From Bacteroidaceae bacterium (GTDB lineage: Bacteria > Bacteroidota > Bacteroidia > Bacteroidales > Bacteroidaceae): a stretch of 64,000 nucleotides of DNA. Both the position numbers and the translations under genes were made by a program. Each line of letters starts with the position of its first letter. Positions within the stretch are counted from its first letter, which is position 1. Under the pieces are notes generated by a model. The model searched no databases and was not told the origin of the DNA. It saw only the letters and a program-made list of their open reading frames with translations. The stretch lies in the NCBI GenBank assembly GCA_017631315.1, contig JAGBTN010000017.1, positions 62,001 through 126,000 on the forward strand. Direction: 5' to 3'. This document shows, piece after piece, positions 1 to 8,227 of this stretch.

Positions 1-2
1 AA

Positions 3-755
3 CCGATTGCCTACACCGAAGCCGTTCGCAATAACCTTGCAAAAGAACGTTTGCGTTACGATGCCTTCGAGTTGCAGCCCGAAGCAATGAATAACGACAT
101 GCGTGTCATGAGTTACTTCACACGCTACTACTTCTCCAGCGACCCTGATAAGCAGTATTTCGACAATCTTACGGTCAATAGTAAAGAGACGAATTTCATG
201 CTTCTCAATGGACGTGACCAGAATTGGCCCAACTATCAGGCCGACGAAGTGTTGGCAGAAGGTCTTTATGACATCACCATCACACTGCCTCCCGTACCCA
301 AATACGGCATCTATGAAATCCGTTTGGGTGTATCTACCTATTCCGGCACCCGTGGCATCTGCCAGATTTACTGGGGCTCACGCAAAGACCAACTCGTTGC
401 TCAAGGCATCCCTGTAAACATGCAACTTGGCGGACAAGACCCGATGCTCGGTTGGGAAAAGGATACAGACGACGATGATTACAATGCCGAAGTTGATAAA
501 AAGATGCGTAACAACGGCTTCATGAAGGGTCCCGAATACATCGTTGCCAACGCTGGTGGCAGAGAAACCAACCGACTCAGCTCCGGTTCTACCCGACGCA
601 TCATTGTTCGTGAACCGATGTCCCCAGACGTTACATATTATCTGCGCTTTAAAACAGTGCAGGAAAACAATGAGAAGCAGCTCTTCGTGGACTACCTCGA
701 ATGGTGCCCGAAAGAGGTTTACGACAATCCTGTTACGCCCGAAGATATCTGGTAA
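3..755 (+). CDS. C-terminal part of a fasciclin-type surface protein (5' truncated)
   Basis: The reading frame is open from the first complete codon at position 3, so the gene begins outside the window and only about 250 C-terminal residues are visible. There is no signal peptide or complete catalytic domain to read. The segment is rich in beta-strand-like, aromatic sequence (YGIYEIRLGVSTYSG, TYYLRFKTVQ) and ends with FVDYLEWCPKEVYDNP followed by PEDIW. From memory, that ending resembles the C-terminal extension (DUF5108-like) of fasciclin-domain lipoproteins encoded near SusC/SusD pairs in Bacteroidetes. The role would then be surface binding or adhesion, but this is family inference only. 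A good intrinsic terminator follows at 801, so it is the last gene of its transcript. Confidence 0.5.
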   Translation, partial: PIAYTEAVRNNLAKERLRYDAFELQPEAMNNDMRVMSYFTRYYFSSDPDKQYFDNLTVNSKETNFMLLNGRDQNWPNYQADEVLAEGLYDITITLPPVPKYGIYEIRLGVSTYSGTRGICQIYWGSRKDQLVAQGIPVNMQLGGQDPMLGWEKDTDDDDYNAEVDKKMRNNGFMKGPEYIVANAGGRETNRLSSGSTRRIIVREPMSPDVTYYLRFKTVQENNEKQLFVDYLEWCPKEVYDNPVTPEDIW

Positions 756-800
756 TTATTTGAGTAGAGAAATACTTCTAACATAATAGTCAAACAAAGA

Positions 801-831
801 AAGCCTCTTCAGCATTTGAAGAGGCTTTTTG
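801..831 (+). terminator. Intrinsic terminator after the fasciclin-like gene
   Basis: A perfect 10-bp stem (801-810 with 818-827) has a 7-base loop and runs into T residues. It lies 45 bp after the stop codon at 755 and just before the convergent kinase gene ends at 844, so it may serve both directions. Confidence 0.85.
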
Positions 832-843
832 TTTGCCAAGGGC

Positions 844-1947
844 TCAAACATTCAGCACCGAATCGATGAAGTTTCGCATTTCAGGATAATGCTTCTCAAT
901 ACTCAATAGCAAATGTAATTGATTATTGGCTCTAACGAAATTGTGGTCGGGATACTTGCACTTCCAGTATTTGTCTCCGTTCAGATAGTCCCACAAGAAG
1001 CGCACGCACTGCATATAAGGGAAGAGGGCAGTGGCGTATGGAAGGTTGTCGGTCTCAATAGGCAAAAGGAAATCCTGTGCACTCATGAGATAACCCTCCG
1101 TAAATGCTTTGAATATATCCATCCGGAATTGTACTTTTTCCATTTCAGGGCAATCTTCGGCAACAGTGTTTGCAGCAGTTCGCAGGAAGTCACCATAGTC
1201 GGAAAAGATGAAGTTGTGCATTACTGTGTCAAGGTCAATTATACATATCACTTTACCCTCTTTGTCGAACAGCATGTTGTTAACCTTTGTGTCGCAATGG
1301 CAGACACGTTTTGGCAGAATACCTTCCCGCCCCAGTCGTTCTGCTTTGCACATCTCTTCTGCGCGCGTTCCTATTTCCGCAAGCATTTTCTGTACACGCT
1401 CTTCCTTGACTCTGCCGGCGGGATCTTGTTTGACAACATCGCAGAGTTGTTCAAGCCGGAATTCCATATTGTGAAAATCCTTGATGGTTTCGCCCAGATA
1501 GACGGGTATGTCTGCAAGCATTTTCTGGAAGTTCCCGATGGCTCTACCTGCTTCCCGACTGTTTCCTATGTCAATGTTCTGTTTTGTAATGGCATTATCT
1601 ATGAAGACCATCATGCGCCAATAGGTACCGTCGTTCAACATCGTATAAAGATTACCATCGTTCTTCGTTGGGAGGAAACGCAGGACACGTCGGTCGATGT
1701 CGAGTGTCTCTTTGGCTGCAAGGGTATTCCTTATGTGAGAAGTAACAGCATCTATGTTGTGCATCACCATACCTATGTCTGGGAAGACATGGTGGTTGAT
1801 GCGCTGAAGGACATAGTCGGGTCTGTCTGTTTCGCAGGCCTTTACTTTATATGTGTCGTTGATGAGGCCTTTGCCCAAAGGTTTGATTTCGCAGATAGTC
1901 CCTTCGAAGGCGAATTGCTCCACTATGTTTGTCAGTTTGGTGTTCAA
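844..1947 (-). CDS. APH-fold phosphotransferase (N-acetylhexosamine kinase-like)
   Basis: A 367-residue cytoplasmic protein of the aminoglycoside phosphotransferase / choline kinase fold. It has a nucleotide-loop-like segment near residues 25-35 (GKGLINDTYKV), the catalytic loop H217-C-D219-x-x-x-x-N224, and the metal-binding I-D-L-D (D238, D240). Bacteroidetes members are often called mucin desulfatase or phosphotransferase; the better biochemical analogue is N-acetylhexosamine 1-kinase (NahK), so sugar phosphorylation is the best guess. The start codon is TTG: a -7 box at 1977-1984 places the transcript start near 1970, no ATG follows before the conserved N-terminus, and the TTG gives the expected N-T-K-L-T-N-I-V-E-Q-F-A-F-E-G start. 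It is transcribed alone, divergently from the MG2 protein. Substrate is not readable from the sequence. Confidence 0.8.
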   Translation of the reverse strand: MNTKLTNIVEQFAFEGTICEIKPLGKGLINDTYKVKACETDRPDYVLQRINHHVFPDIGMVMHNIDAVTSHIRNTLAAKETLDIDRRVLRFLPTKNDGNLYTMLNDGTYWRMMVFIDNAITKQNIDIGNSREAGRAIGNFQKMLADIPVYLGETIKDFHNMEFRLEQLCDVVKQDPAGRVKEERVQKMLAEIGTRAEEMCKAERLGREGILPKRVCHCDTKVNNMLFDKEGKVICIIDLDTVMHNFIFSDYGDFLRTAANTVAEDCPEMEKVQFRMDIFKAFTEGYLMSAQDFLLPIETDNLPYATALFPYMQCVRFLWDYLNGDKYWKCKYPDHNFVRANNQLHLLLSIEKHYPEMRNFIDSVLNV

Positions 1948-1976
1948 GGTCTGTCGGTTTATATCGTGTTATGGTG

Positions 1977-1984
1977 CAAAGATA
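1977..1984 (-). promoter_or_regulatory. -7 promoter box for the APH-fold kinase
   Basis: On the minus strand this reads TATCTTTG, matching the Bacteroidetes TAnnTTTG box, about 30 bp before the TTG start. Confidence 0.7.
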
Positions 1985-2027
1985 TAAATATAAAATAACA
2001 GAGGGACTAAAATTAAGAATTATTTTA

Positions 2028-2035
2028 TAACTTTG
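2028..2035 (+). promoter_or_regulatory. -7 promoter box for the MG2-domain protein
   Basis: TAACTTTG matches TAnnTTTG, 30 bp before the ATG at 2066. It lies back to back with the kinase promoter. Confidence 0.75.
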
Positions 2036-2065
2036 TGCACGTAATCATATAATATAGAGGATAAC

Positions 2066-4954
2066 ATGAAACGGCCGGTTTTTCTTTTTTTCTTTTCTTG
2101 TATCTGTTTCTTTTTTGCTTTTGCGCAACAGGCTTCGACGCCCACGACACTCGAAGGTTGGGCGAATCGTCTTGAGACTTTTGGCAAATCAATTCCACAA
2201 GAGCAGGTGTTTGTTCATATGGACAATACGTGCTATTTCCTGGGAGATACCATATATTATAAGGCCTATGTCCGTCGTGGTGATACAGGAACTCCGAGCC
2301 GATTGAGCGGTGTTCTCTATGCGGAGTTGCTCAATCAGGATGGTTATCTTGTGGAACGGCAACAGTTGGAATTGCGAAATGGTCAGGTGCACGGCAGTTT
2401 CGTCTTGCCTGATACACTCTACGGCGGCTATTATGAGCTGAGGGCTTATACGCGTTGGCAACTCAACTGGGGCATTACGGAGCATCCGCACAATAAGGTT
2501 TCCGAGCAATGGTTCTTTAATAAACGGATGGCCAAGGAGTTCTATCGTGACTATGAGAAACTTTACAGCAGGGTATTTCCTGTGTTTGATAAACCCGATG
2601 TGCCAGGCGACTTCTATCACGAGATGACCTTACGCCCTCTCCGTCGTCAGTCGAAAATAGACGAGACATCGCCCAAGCCGAAGTTGCAACTCTTTCCCGA
2701 GGGCGGAAACCTTGTGGCAGGTGTCCCCAATCGTATTGCCTTCGAGGCGACAAGCAACGAGGGTTTGCATCTGGATGGCAAGGTGACGGTGGCCGATGGC
2801 TCTGGCAATGTGGTCGCAGAGGCAGATGTCGAGCAACGAGGTCGTGGCTCGTTTGTCTTCACACCTCAAAGTGGAAAGACTTATTCCGTGACCTATGCGG
2901 GCAAGAAGGGTACGGCAAAAGAGAAACTTCCAAGCCCCGATGTGGATGGCGTGGCTTTGCAGGTGCAGAACAATGGTGTGAGAAACAGGACGGTTGAACT
3001 TAGGATGGCAGGTGCTGCGGCGAGTGAGCCTTTGGGTATGACAGTGATGCACAATGGCGTAATGCTCGACTTTCAGACTGTTCCGGCCGGCACTTCTGCA
3101 ACGCTTACCCTTGATGAGGCGAAACTGAAGACGGGTGTTTGCCAGGTTACCATATATAATAATGTGGGTCGAGTCTATGCCGACAGGCTCTTTTTCTGTC
3201 GCAAGGACGACTTTGCTCCGAGTAATCTTCGCTTCGGAGGCTTGGGCAAACAGCCTGCAGAGCCTTTTGCACTAGTCAGTTTTGCCGTGGAGGGCGGCAG
3301 CCCCGGTGCTACGGTTAGTGTCTCTGTCTGCGACGCGACACATTCCGAGTACCTCTACGACAATGGGAATATCCTGACGGAGATGCTTTTGTCGAGTGAG
3401 ATACGTGGTTTTGTGGAGAACCCTGGTTATTTTTTCGAGAAGGATAATGATGAGCACAGGCGTGCTCTTGATCTTTTGCTGATGATACAAGGTTGGCGTC
3501 GTTACGATTGGCATACGATGACGATGCCTGGGGCTTTTGTGCTCAACCATAAGCCTGAGCAGACTCCTCTGTTTGTTGGTGAGGTAAATAGTTATATGGC
3601 TTCGGAGCAGGAGTCTTTGTTTGCCGACAATTTCCAGTCTGTAAGTGCGGGGTCTGCTACTTTTGAGTCTGTCAGTGTGACGGGCGAACAGCAGGTGGCT
3701 ACCAATATGGACAGCGACACGAAGGAGGCCGAAGATGGTGGCAGTGTGACGGCTTCCCGTCAACTTACAGAGACAACGGGCCCGGAGGTGACTACGCCTC
3801 GCGACGAGTTGGCTCGCTTCTCTCAGGGCGAGAAGTCTCTGAAACATGAACTTCTGGTCAGGGCGCGCTTTGCAAAGCCTGGTGCCGAGCAGGGAATTGA
3901 CGGCGAGATGTTGACCGACCGCCATACGTTCTCCATTCCTTCGCCACGCTTTTATGAGGGTTGCATCTTTCATCTTGCTGCCAGCGACAGCACCAAGTGG
4001 AAGAAGGGCAAGAGCCACGTGTGGGAGTATCCCAGTACGGACCGCAACGACAAGTTGAACTATCCGGAGTTTTATGTTCGCCTGCGTCCTTTCTTTCCCC
4101 GTTTTGTCAAGCCGTACAACTGGTATCAGTGTCATCTGGCGCCTGCGCCCAAGGGTTCTGCCATATCGCAGGAGTGGGTGATGGACGGTTCGCGTTTGCT
4201 CGACGAGGTGACGGTCAGGGTCAAGCGTGCAAGGCTTGGCAGATTCGACCCCACTAAGCCGGCTTATGTCATCGATGCCTATGAGGCTTTCAACGAAGTT
4301 TGTGATGCCGGTTTCTGCCCGGGCATTTACTATGGTTACAATCGCTTTGTACGCGACATCTCCCGTACTTATATCGGCGACATGAACCTGTCGCGAGACT
4401 ATGTCCTCGAGCATCGTCTCGATGGCAAGAAGGAATCCAATAAATCTGTATCTGAAATGAATCGCACGACTATTGGCGGGGCTACCTCTGGTGGTATGCC
4501 AATCGAGACTTTCAACATATCCTCCCAAACGAAGGAGAAATACAATCTGCTGAAGAATTTAGGCAAGGTATATATCTATACGGACTATTCTCCTCGCAGG
4601 GAGGGCAATTCGCTTTACGATGGCGAGGACATTCCTACGGTGAGTGTTTCTCTGCACCTCATTGACAACAACGACACGCATCGCTCCACTTCCCGCGACC
4701 GCCGTTACATCCTTCCCGGTTTCTCTGCTCCCGAGGAGTTCTATCAGCCCGACTATTCCAACAAGCCTTTGCCCGAGGTGAAGGACTATCGTCGTACGCT
4801 CTACTGGAACCCCGACCTCAAACTCGATGAGAATGGCAGAGCGGAAATCCGCTTCTATGGCAACGGAAGGCAGACGTATCTTGGTGTCAGTGCCGAAGGC
4901 CTGGCTAACGACGGTACGCTCCTTACGGGCAAGAGCATGCCGGAGGACAGGTAG
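2066..4954 (+). CDS. Exported MG2-domain (alpha-2-macroglobulin-like) protein
   Basis: A 962-residue protein with a clear signal peptide (about residues 1-20, ending F-A-F-A-Q-Q). Residues about 30-135 carry the motif set of MG2-like domains in Bacteroidetes: E-Q-V-F-V-H-M-D-N, a Y-x-x-G-D-T-I-Y-Y-K-A-Y-V strand, and G-G-Y-Y-E-L-R-A-Y-T. More beta-sandwich-like modules follow to about residue 500 (the segment K-L-Q-L-F-P-E-G-G-N-L-V typically starts the next one). The region about 700-800 has a TonB-plug-like look (L-D-E-V-T-V). The C-terminus (TLYWNPDLKLDENGRAEI) is the usual end of this family. It probably sits in the periplasm or outer membrane; the function of the family is unknown. A promoter at 2028 serves it, and array A follows the stop. 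Confidence 0.75.
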   Translation: MKRPVFLFFFSCICFFFAFAQQASTPTTLEGWANRLETFGKSIPQEQVFVHMDNTCYFLGDTIYYKAYVRRGDTGTPSRLSGVLYAELLNQDGYLVERQQLELRNGQVHGSFVLPDTLYGGYYELRAYTRWQLNWGITEHPHNKVSEQWFFNKRMAKEFYRDYEKLYSRVFPVFDKPDVPGDFYHEMTLRPLRRQSKIDETSPKPKLQLFPEGGNLVAGVPNRIAFEATSNEGLHLDGKVTVADGSGNVVAEADVEQRGRGSFVFTPQSGKTYSVTYAGKKGTAKEKLPSPDVDGVALQVQNNGVRNRTVELRMAGAAASEPLGMTVMHNGVMLDFQTVPAGTSATLTLDEAKLKTGVCQVTIYNNVGRVYADRLFFCRKDDFAPSNLRFGGLGKQPAEPFALVSFAVEGGSPGATVSVSVCDATHSEYLYDNGNILTEMLLSSEIRGFVENPGYFFEKDNDEHRRALDLLLMIQGWRRYDWHTMTMPGAFVLNHKPEQTPLFVGEVNSYMASEQESLFADNFQSVSAGSATFESVSVTGEQQVATNMDSDTKEAEDGGSVTASRQLTETTGPEVTTPRDELARFSQGEKSLKHELLVRARFAKPGAEQGIDGEMLTDRHTFSIPSPRFYEGCIFHLAASDSTKWKKGKSHVWEYPSTDRNDKLNYPEFYVRLRPFFPRFVKPYNWYQCHLAPAPKGSAISQEWVMDGSRLLDEVTVRVKRARLGRFDPTKPAYVIDAYEAFNEVCDAGFCPGIYYGYNRFVRDISRTYIGDMNLSRDYVLEHRLDGKKESNKSVSEMNRTTIGGATSGGMPIETFNISSQTKEKYNLLKNLGKVYIYTDYSPRREGNSLYDGEDIPTVSVSLHLIDNNDTHRSTSRDRRYILPGFSAPEEFYQPDYSNKPLPEVKDYRRTLYWNPDLKLDENGRAEIRFYGNGRQTYLGVSAEGLANDGTLLTGKSMPEDR

Positions 4955-5001
4955 TGCCTCGAAGCATGTTCAACATACAGGTGTGGGCTCTCATTCGGAA
5001 A

Positions 5002-5081
5002 GGTTAACCATTTTGCCAATAATGGTTAACCTTTCCGGCAATAATGGTTAACCTTTCCGGCAATAATGGTTAACCTTTTTT
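5002..5081 (+). repeat. 22-bp phased array A (GGTTAACC x4)
   Basis: Perfect GGTTAACC cores begin at 5002, 5024, 5046 and 5068, exactly 22 bp apart. The 14-base spacers are attttgccaataat, tttccggcaataat and tttccggcaataat. The last core runs into six T residues, so two adjacent cores could form an 8-bp stem with a 14-base loop and a T tract, terminator-like in shape. It lies 47 bp after the MG2 gene stop. Confidence 0.95.
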
Positions 5082-5175
5082 ATTGAGAGACTCTACCTTG
5101 TTGATTAACTACTGCTTCAGAGCGTTTTTCTTTCCTTTTTCAATCGCAAAGTTTCATGGTTCGAAGAAATAATCG

Positions 5176-5183
5176 TACCTTTG
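5176..5183 (+). promoter_or_regulatory. -7 promoter box for the CotH-domain protein
   Basis: TACCTTTG matches TAnnTTTG, 20 bp before the ATG at 5204. Confidence 0.75.
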
Positions 5184-5203
5184 CAGGCAAAATAATATGA
5201 ACC

Positions 5204-7399
5204 ATGATGTGTAAAAGGTTATTATTGTGTCTGTTTGCAAGCCTAATGCTTTTCGGGGTGACCTATGCGGAGACTCCGGAGTTCAGCGTGCCCCATGGCA
5301 TCTATAATGCAACCTTCCGCCTTTCCATAACCTCGCCGATTCCCGGTGCAACCGTCTATTTTACAGACGATGGCAGCGACCCTCGCGAGAAAGGAATACT
5401 CTACGACGGACCGTTCAGCATTAGTCGCACCTCAGTCATCCGTTCGGCATATCTCCACTCCGACACCGTCTGGAGCGACGTCAAGACAGCAACCTACATC
5501 TTCCCCAAAAGCCTGCTCACACAAGGAAACAAGCCCTATGGATACCCCACCTACTGGGGAAAGTACTGCGAAATATCGGGCACAGCCATCGCCGACTACG
5601 AGATGGACCCCGAAATAACCGGCCACGAAACATATTCCACCTATGTCACCGAAGGCATCACCACCTTGCCCATCGTCTCACTCGTTACCGACAAAGGCAA
5701 CTTCTTCAATAATGTGGCCGACGAAAAGACTGGCGGCATCTACATTTTCACCGGTTGCCCCGTAGGCGACGGCACAGGAAGAGGGTGGGAGAGACCCGTC
5801 AGTTTCGAACTCATAGGCGGCGAAGAGAACCACGACCTCACAGTAGATTGTTGCATCAAACTACACGGCGGACACGGACGCCTGCCGGAAAAAAACCCGA
5901 AACACGCTTTCCGCCTCCACTTCAAGAGCGAGTACGGACCAAAGAAACTCAAATATCCCGTCTTTGGAGACCGTGGCCCCCAAAAGTTTAACGCACTCGT
6001 ACTTCGCACATTCTTTGGCTATTCATGGCAACATTGGGACAGCAATCAGCGCAACAAGGCACAGTATACGCGCGACCTTTGGGCACGTGCCACACAAGCA
6101 AAGATGGGCGACCCCATCAGCAAGGCACAATATGTCCATCTCTATCTCAACGGAATGTACTGGGGAATGTATAACCTCTGCGAACGCGTCAACGACGATT
6201 TCTGCGCACAAAACTTTGGCGGCTCGGAAGAAGACTGGGACGTGACGGAAGTAGACGGCGGCGCCGGACAGTATCATGCTGCAATACCCACATACGGCAC
6301 CATCGACGCATGGAACGCCATGGCAGACCTCATCTACGACCTCCCCAACCATTCTAGTTATATGCACCTCATCGGGTGCGGCTCCGACGGCAAGCCAAAC
6401 GTAAAGTACCCCCCTCTGCTCGACGTCGATAACTTCATCCACTACATGCTCATCAACCTCTACGGAGGCAATACCGACTGGGACCATCACAACTGGTACG
6501 CATACAGAAACCGCATCTGGGCAGACCGAGGCTTCCGATTCATTTGCTGGGACACCGAAAACATCCTCGTCTCACCCTCGGAAAACCTTACGAACAAAAA
6601 CAACCGCGGCTGCCCAACAGGCTTCCTCAACCGTCTGATGAAACAAGGCATCTTCGCCCATCGTTTCCACGAAGAAGCACAACGTACACTCACACACGGA
6701 GGCCCATTGTCGCCCGAAGCAGCAGAAGCCACATGGGACAGCCTAAGCAATGTCATACGACTGGCATTGTGGGACGAAGCCGCACGCTGGGGCGATTACC
6801 GTCGCGACATTCATCCCTACACCACAAAAGGCGCCCTCTACAAACCCGACGGAGCCTACGAAGCAGAACGCCTGCGCCTTCAAAAACAATACTTCCCCGT
6901 CCGTACAGACAACTTCATAAAGCAACTCCGCGAACGTGGCTGGTTCCCCTACACAGAAGCACCTGCCATCTATGTCGACGACGTCGAAATAGGTTACGGA
7001 ATCCATCCGTTCTCTACACAAAGTACCCTCACCTTGACAGGCACAGACATCTATTATACACTCGATGGCACAGCACCGGTCAACTGGTTCAAGAACGATG
7101 ACGGAGCAATTTCATCATCGGCAAGACAATACACAGAAGGCGAAAACATACTCTCAAGGTTCAGCGGATCAGTCATCCCCGACACCATAACATTGCGAGC
7201 CATCTGCAGAGAAAATGGAGAATGGAGTCCCATCGTAAACGTAAAACTTGCAACCTACGACCCCGACTTCGTTTCCTTGCCAAAAGAGAACAAGCCCAAA
7301 ATGGAAGGGTTGTTTGACCTCCATGGCCGGCGCATCACTGCTCGCGACCTGCACCGAGGCATCTTTATTGTCAACGGAAAGAAGGTTCTCAAGAAATGA
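5204..7399 (+). CDS. Secreted CotH-kinase-family protein with sugar-binding-like modules
   Basis: A 731-residue protein with a signal peptide (about residues 1-22, ending T-Y-A-E). Domains as read: a CHB_HEX_C-like module at about 28-95 (G-A-T-V-Y-F-T-D-D-G-S-D-P), a CotH kinase region at about 145-560 (I-K-L-H-G-G-H-G, K-H-A-F-R-L, then F-I-C-W-D-T-E-N), a second CHB_HEX_C-like module at about 590-690 (Y-Y-T-L-D-G-T-A-P), and a C-terminal tag at about 703-731 (LFDLHGRRI ... GIFIVNGKKV). CotH proteins are atypical protein kinases in spore coats; the role of secreted Bacteroidetes versions is unknown. The start is at 5204, with a second in-frame ATG at 5207. Its stop overlaps the next gene by 4 bp, so translation is probably coupled. 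Synonymous codons here favour C and A more than in many neighbours. Confidence 0.8.
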   Translation: MMCKRLLLCLFASLMLFGVTYAETPEFSVPHGIYNATFRLSITSPIPGATVYFTDDGSDPREKGILYDGPFSISRTSVIRSAYLHSDTVWSDVKTATYIFPKSLLTQGNKPYGYPTYWGKYCEISGTAIADYEMDPEITGHETYSTYVTEGITTLPIVSLVTDKGNFFNNVADEKTGGIYIFTGCPVGDGTGRGWERPVSFELIGGEENHDLTVDCCIKLHGGHGRLPEKNPKHAFRLHFKSEYGPKKLKYPVFGDRGPQKFNALVLRTFFGYSWQHWDSNQRNKAQYTRDLWARATQAKMGDPISKAQYVHLYLNGMYWGMYNLCERVNDDFCAQNFGGSEEDWDVTEVDGGAGQYHAAIPTYGTIDAWNAMADLIYDLPNHSSYMHLIGCGSDGKPNVKYPPLLDVDNFIHYMLINLYGGNTDWDHHNWYAYRNRIWADRGFRFICWDTENILVSPSENLTNKNNRGCPTGFLNRLMKQGIFAHRFHEEAQRTLTHGGPLSPEAAEATWDSLSNVIRLALWDEAARWGDYRRDIHPYTTKGALYKPDGAYEAERLRLQKQYFPVRTDNFIKQLRERGWFPYTEAPAIYVDDVEIGYGIHPFSTQSTLTLTGTDIYYTLDGTAPVNWFKNDDGAISSSARQYTEGENILSRFSGSVIPDTITLRAICRENGEWSPIVNVKLATYDPDFVSLPKENKPKMEGLFDLHGRRITARDLHRGIFIVNGKKVLKK

Positions 7400-8220
7400 A
7401 CTGCATAGAAATTACATCACTCGAAGACCAAGGTCTGGAAGTTTACGGCACGCTTACCGAAGCACAACTGCGCAATAAACTCGAGCCGGAAAAGGGAATC
7501 TTCATAGCCGAAAGCCCCAAAGTCATCAACGTCGCACTCGATGCAGGCTTCGAACCACTCTCTTTGCTTTGCGAACGCAAACATATCGATGGCGATGCCC
7601 GCAGCATTATCGAACGGTGTCCTGCAGAAATGCCTGTCTATACCGGTAGTCGAGAACTCTTAACGCAATTGACGGGCTATACATTGACGCGTGGAGTACT
7701 CTGTGCTATGCGTCGTCCAAAGCCTCTTTCGCCAGAGGAAATTTGCAAGGATGCACGTCGAATTGTTGTCCTTCATGGTGTTGTCGACACAACCAATGTC
7801 GGTGCAATCTTCCGCTCGGCAGCAGCACTCGGAGTAGATGCGGTGTTGATGACGCGTGACTCATGTGATCCGTTGAATCGTAGGGCAGTGCGCGTGTCAA
7901 TGGGCAGCGTGTTTCTTGTGCCCTGGACGTGGCTCGATGCAGAAGACGGGATAGCAGCCGGCACCATTCACAAACTGCAGCGAATAGGTTTCACTACTGC
8001 AGCAATGGCATTAAGAAAGGACGATATCAGTATTGATTCCCCACGTCTCAAGGCAACGGAACGCTTGGCACTTATCATGGGAACAGAGGGCGATGGGCTG
8101 CCCGATGCGGTTATCGATGCCGCAGACCTTGTTGTGAAAATCCCAATGCATCATGGAGTTGACAGCCTTAATGTAGGAAATGCAGCAGCCATTGCTTTCT
8201 GGGAATTGAGAAAGCATTAG
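7396..8220 (+). CDS. TrmH/SpoU-family RNA 2'-O-methyltransferase
   Basis: A 274-residue SPOUT-class enzyme. An N-terminal substrate-binding-like region (about 20-110) is followed by the knotted methyltransferase domain with the three family motifs: TTNVGAIFRSAAALGVDAV (motif 1, about 130-150), IMGTEGDGLP (motif 2, about 228-237), and IPMHHGVDSLNVGNAAAIA (motif 3, about 248-266). These bind S-adenosylmethionine and methylate the ribose of an rRNA or tRNA nucleotide; the target cannot be read. The ATG overlaps the CotH gene stop by 4 bp. A second, distinct TrmH paralogue sits at 56124. Confidence 0.9.
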   Translation: MNCIEITSLEDQGLEVYGTLTEAQLRNKLEPEKGIFIAESPKVINVALDAGFEPLSLLCERKHIDGDARSIIERCPAEMPVYTGSRELLTQLTGYTLTRGVLCAMRRPKPLSPEEICKDARRIVVLHGVVDTTNVGAIFRSAAALGVDAVLMTRDSCDPLNRRAVRVSMGSVFLVPWTWLDAEDGIAAGTIHKLQRIGFTTAAMALRKDDISIDSPRLKATERLALIMGTEGDGLPDAVIDAADLVVKIPMHHGVDSLNVGNAAAIAFWELRKH

Positions 8221-8227
8221 CAGACGA

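Noticed and set aside
919-1998. Long plus-strand frame opposite the APH-fold kinase
   Set aside because: It is the antisense shadow of the kinase gene; its translation shows no domain pattern, whereas the minus-strand protein has intact kinase motifs.
5002-5081. The 22-bp arrays as CRISPR arrays
   Set aside because: Cores are only 8 bp, the 14-bp spacers are similar to each other rather than unique, and no cas gene is present.
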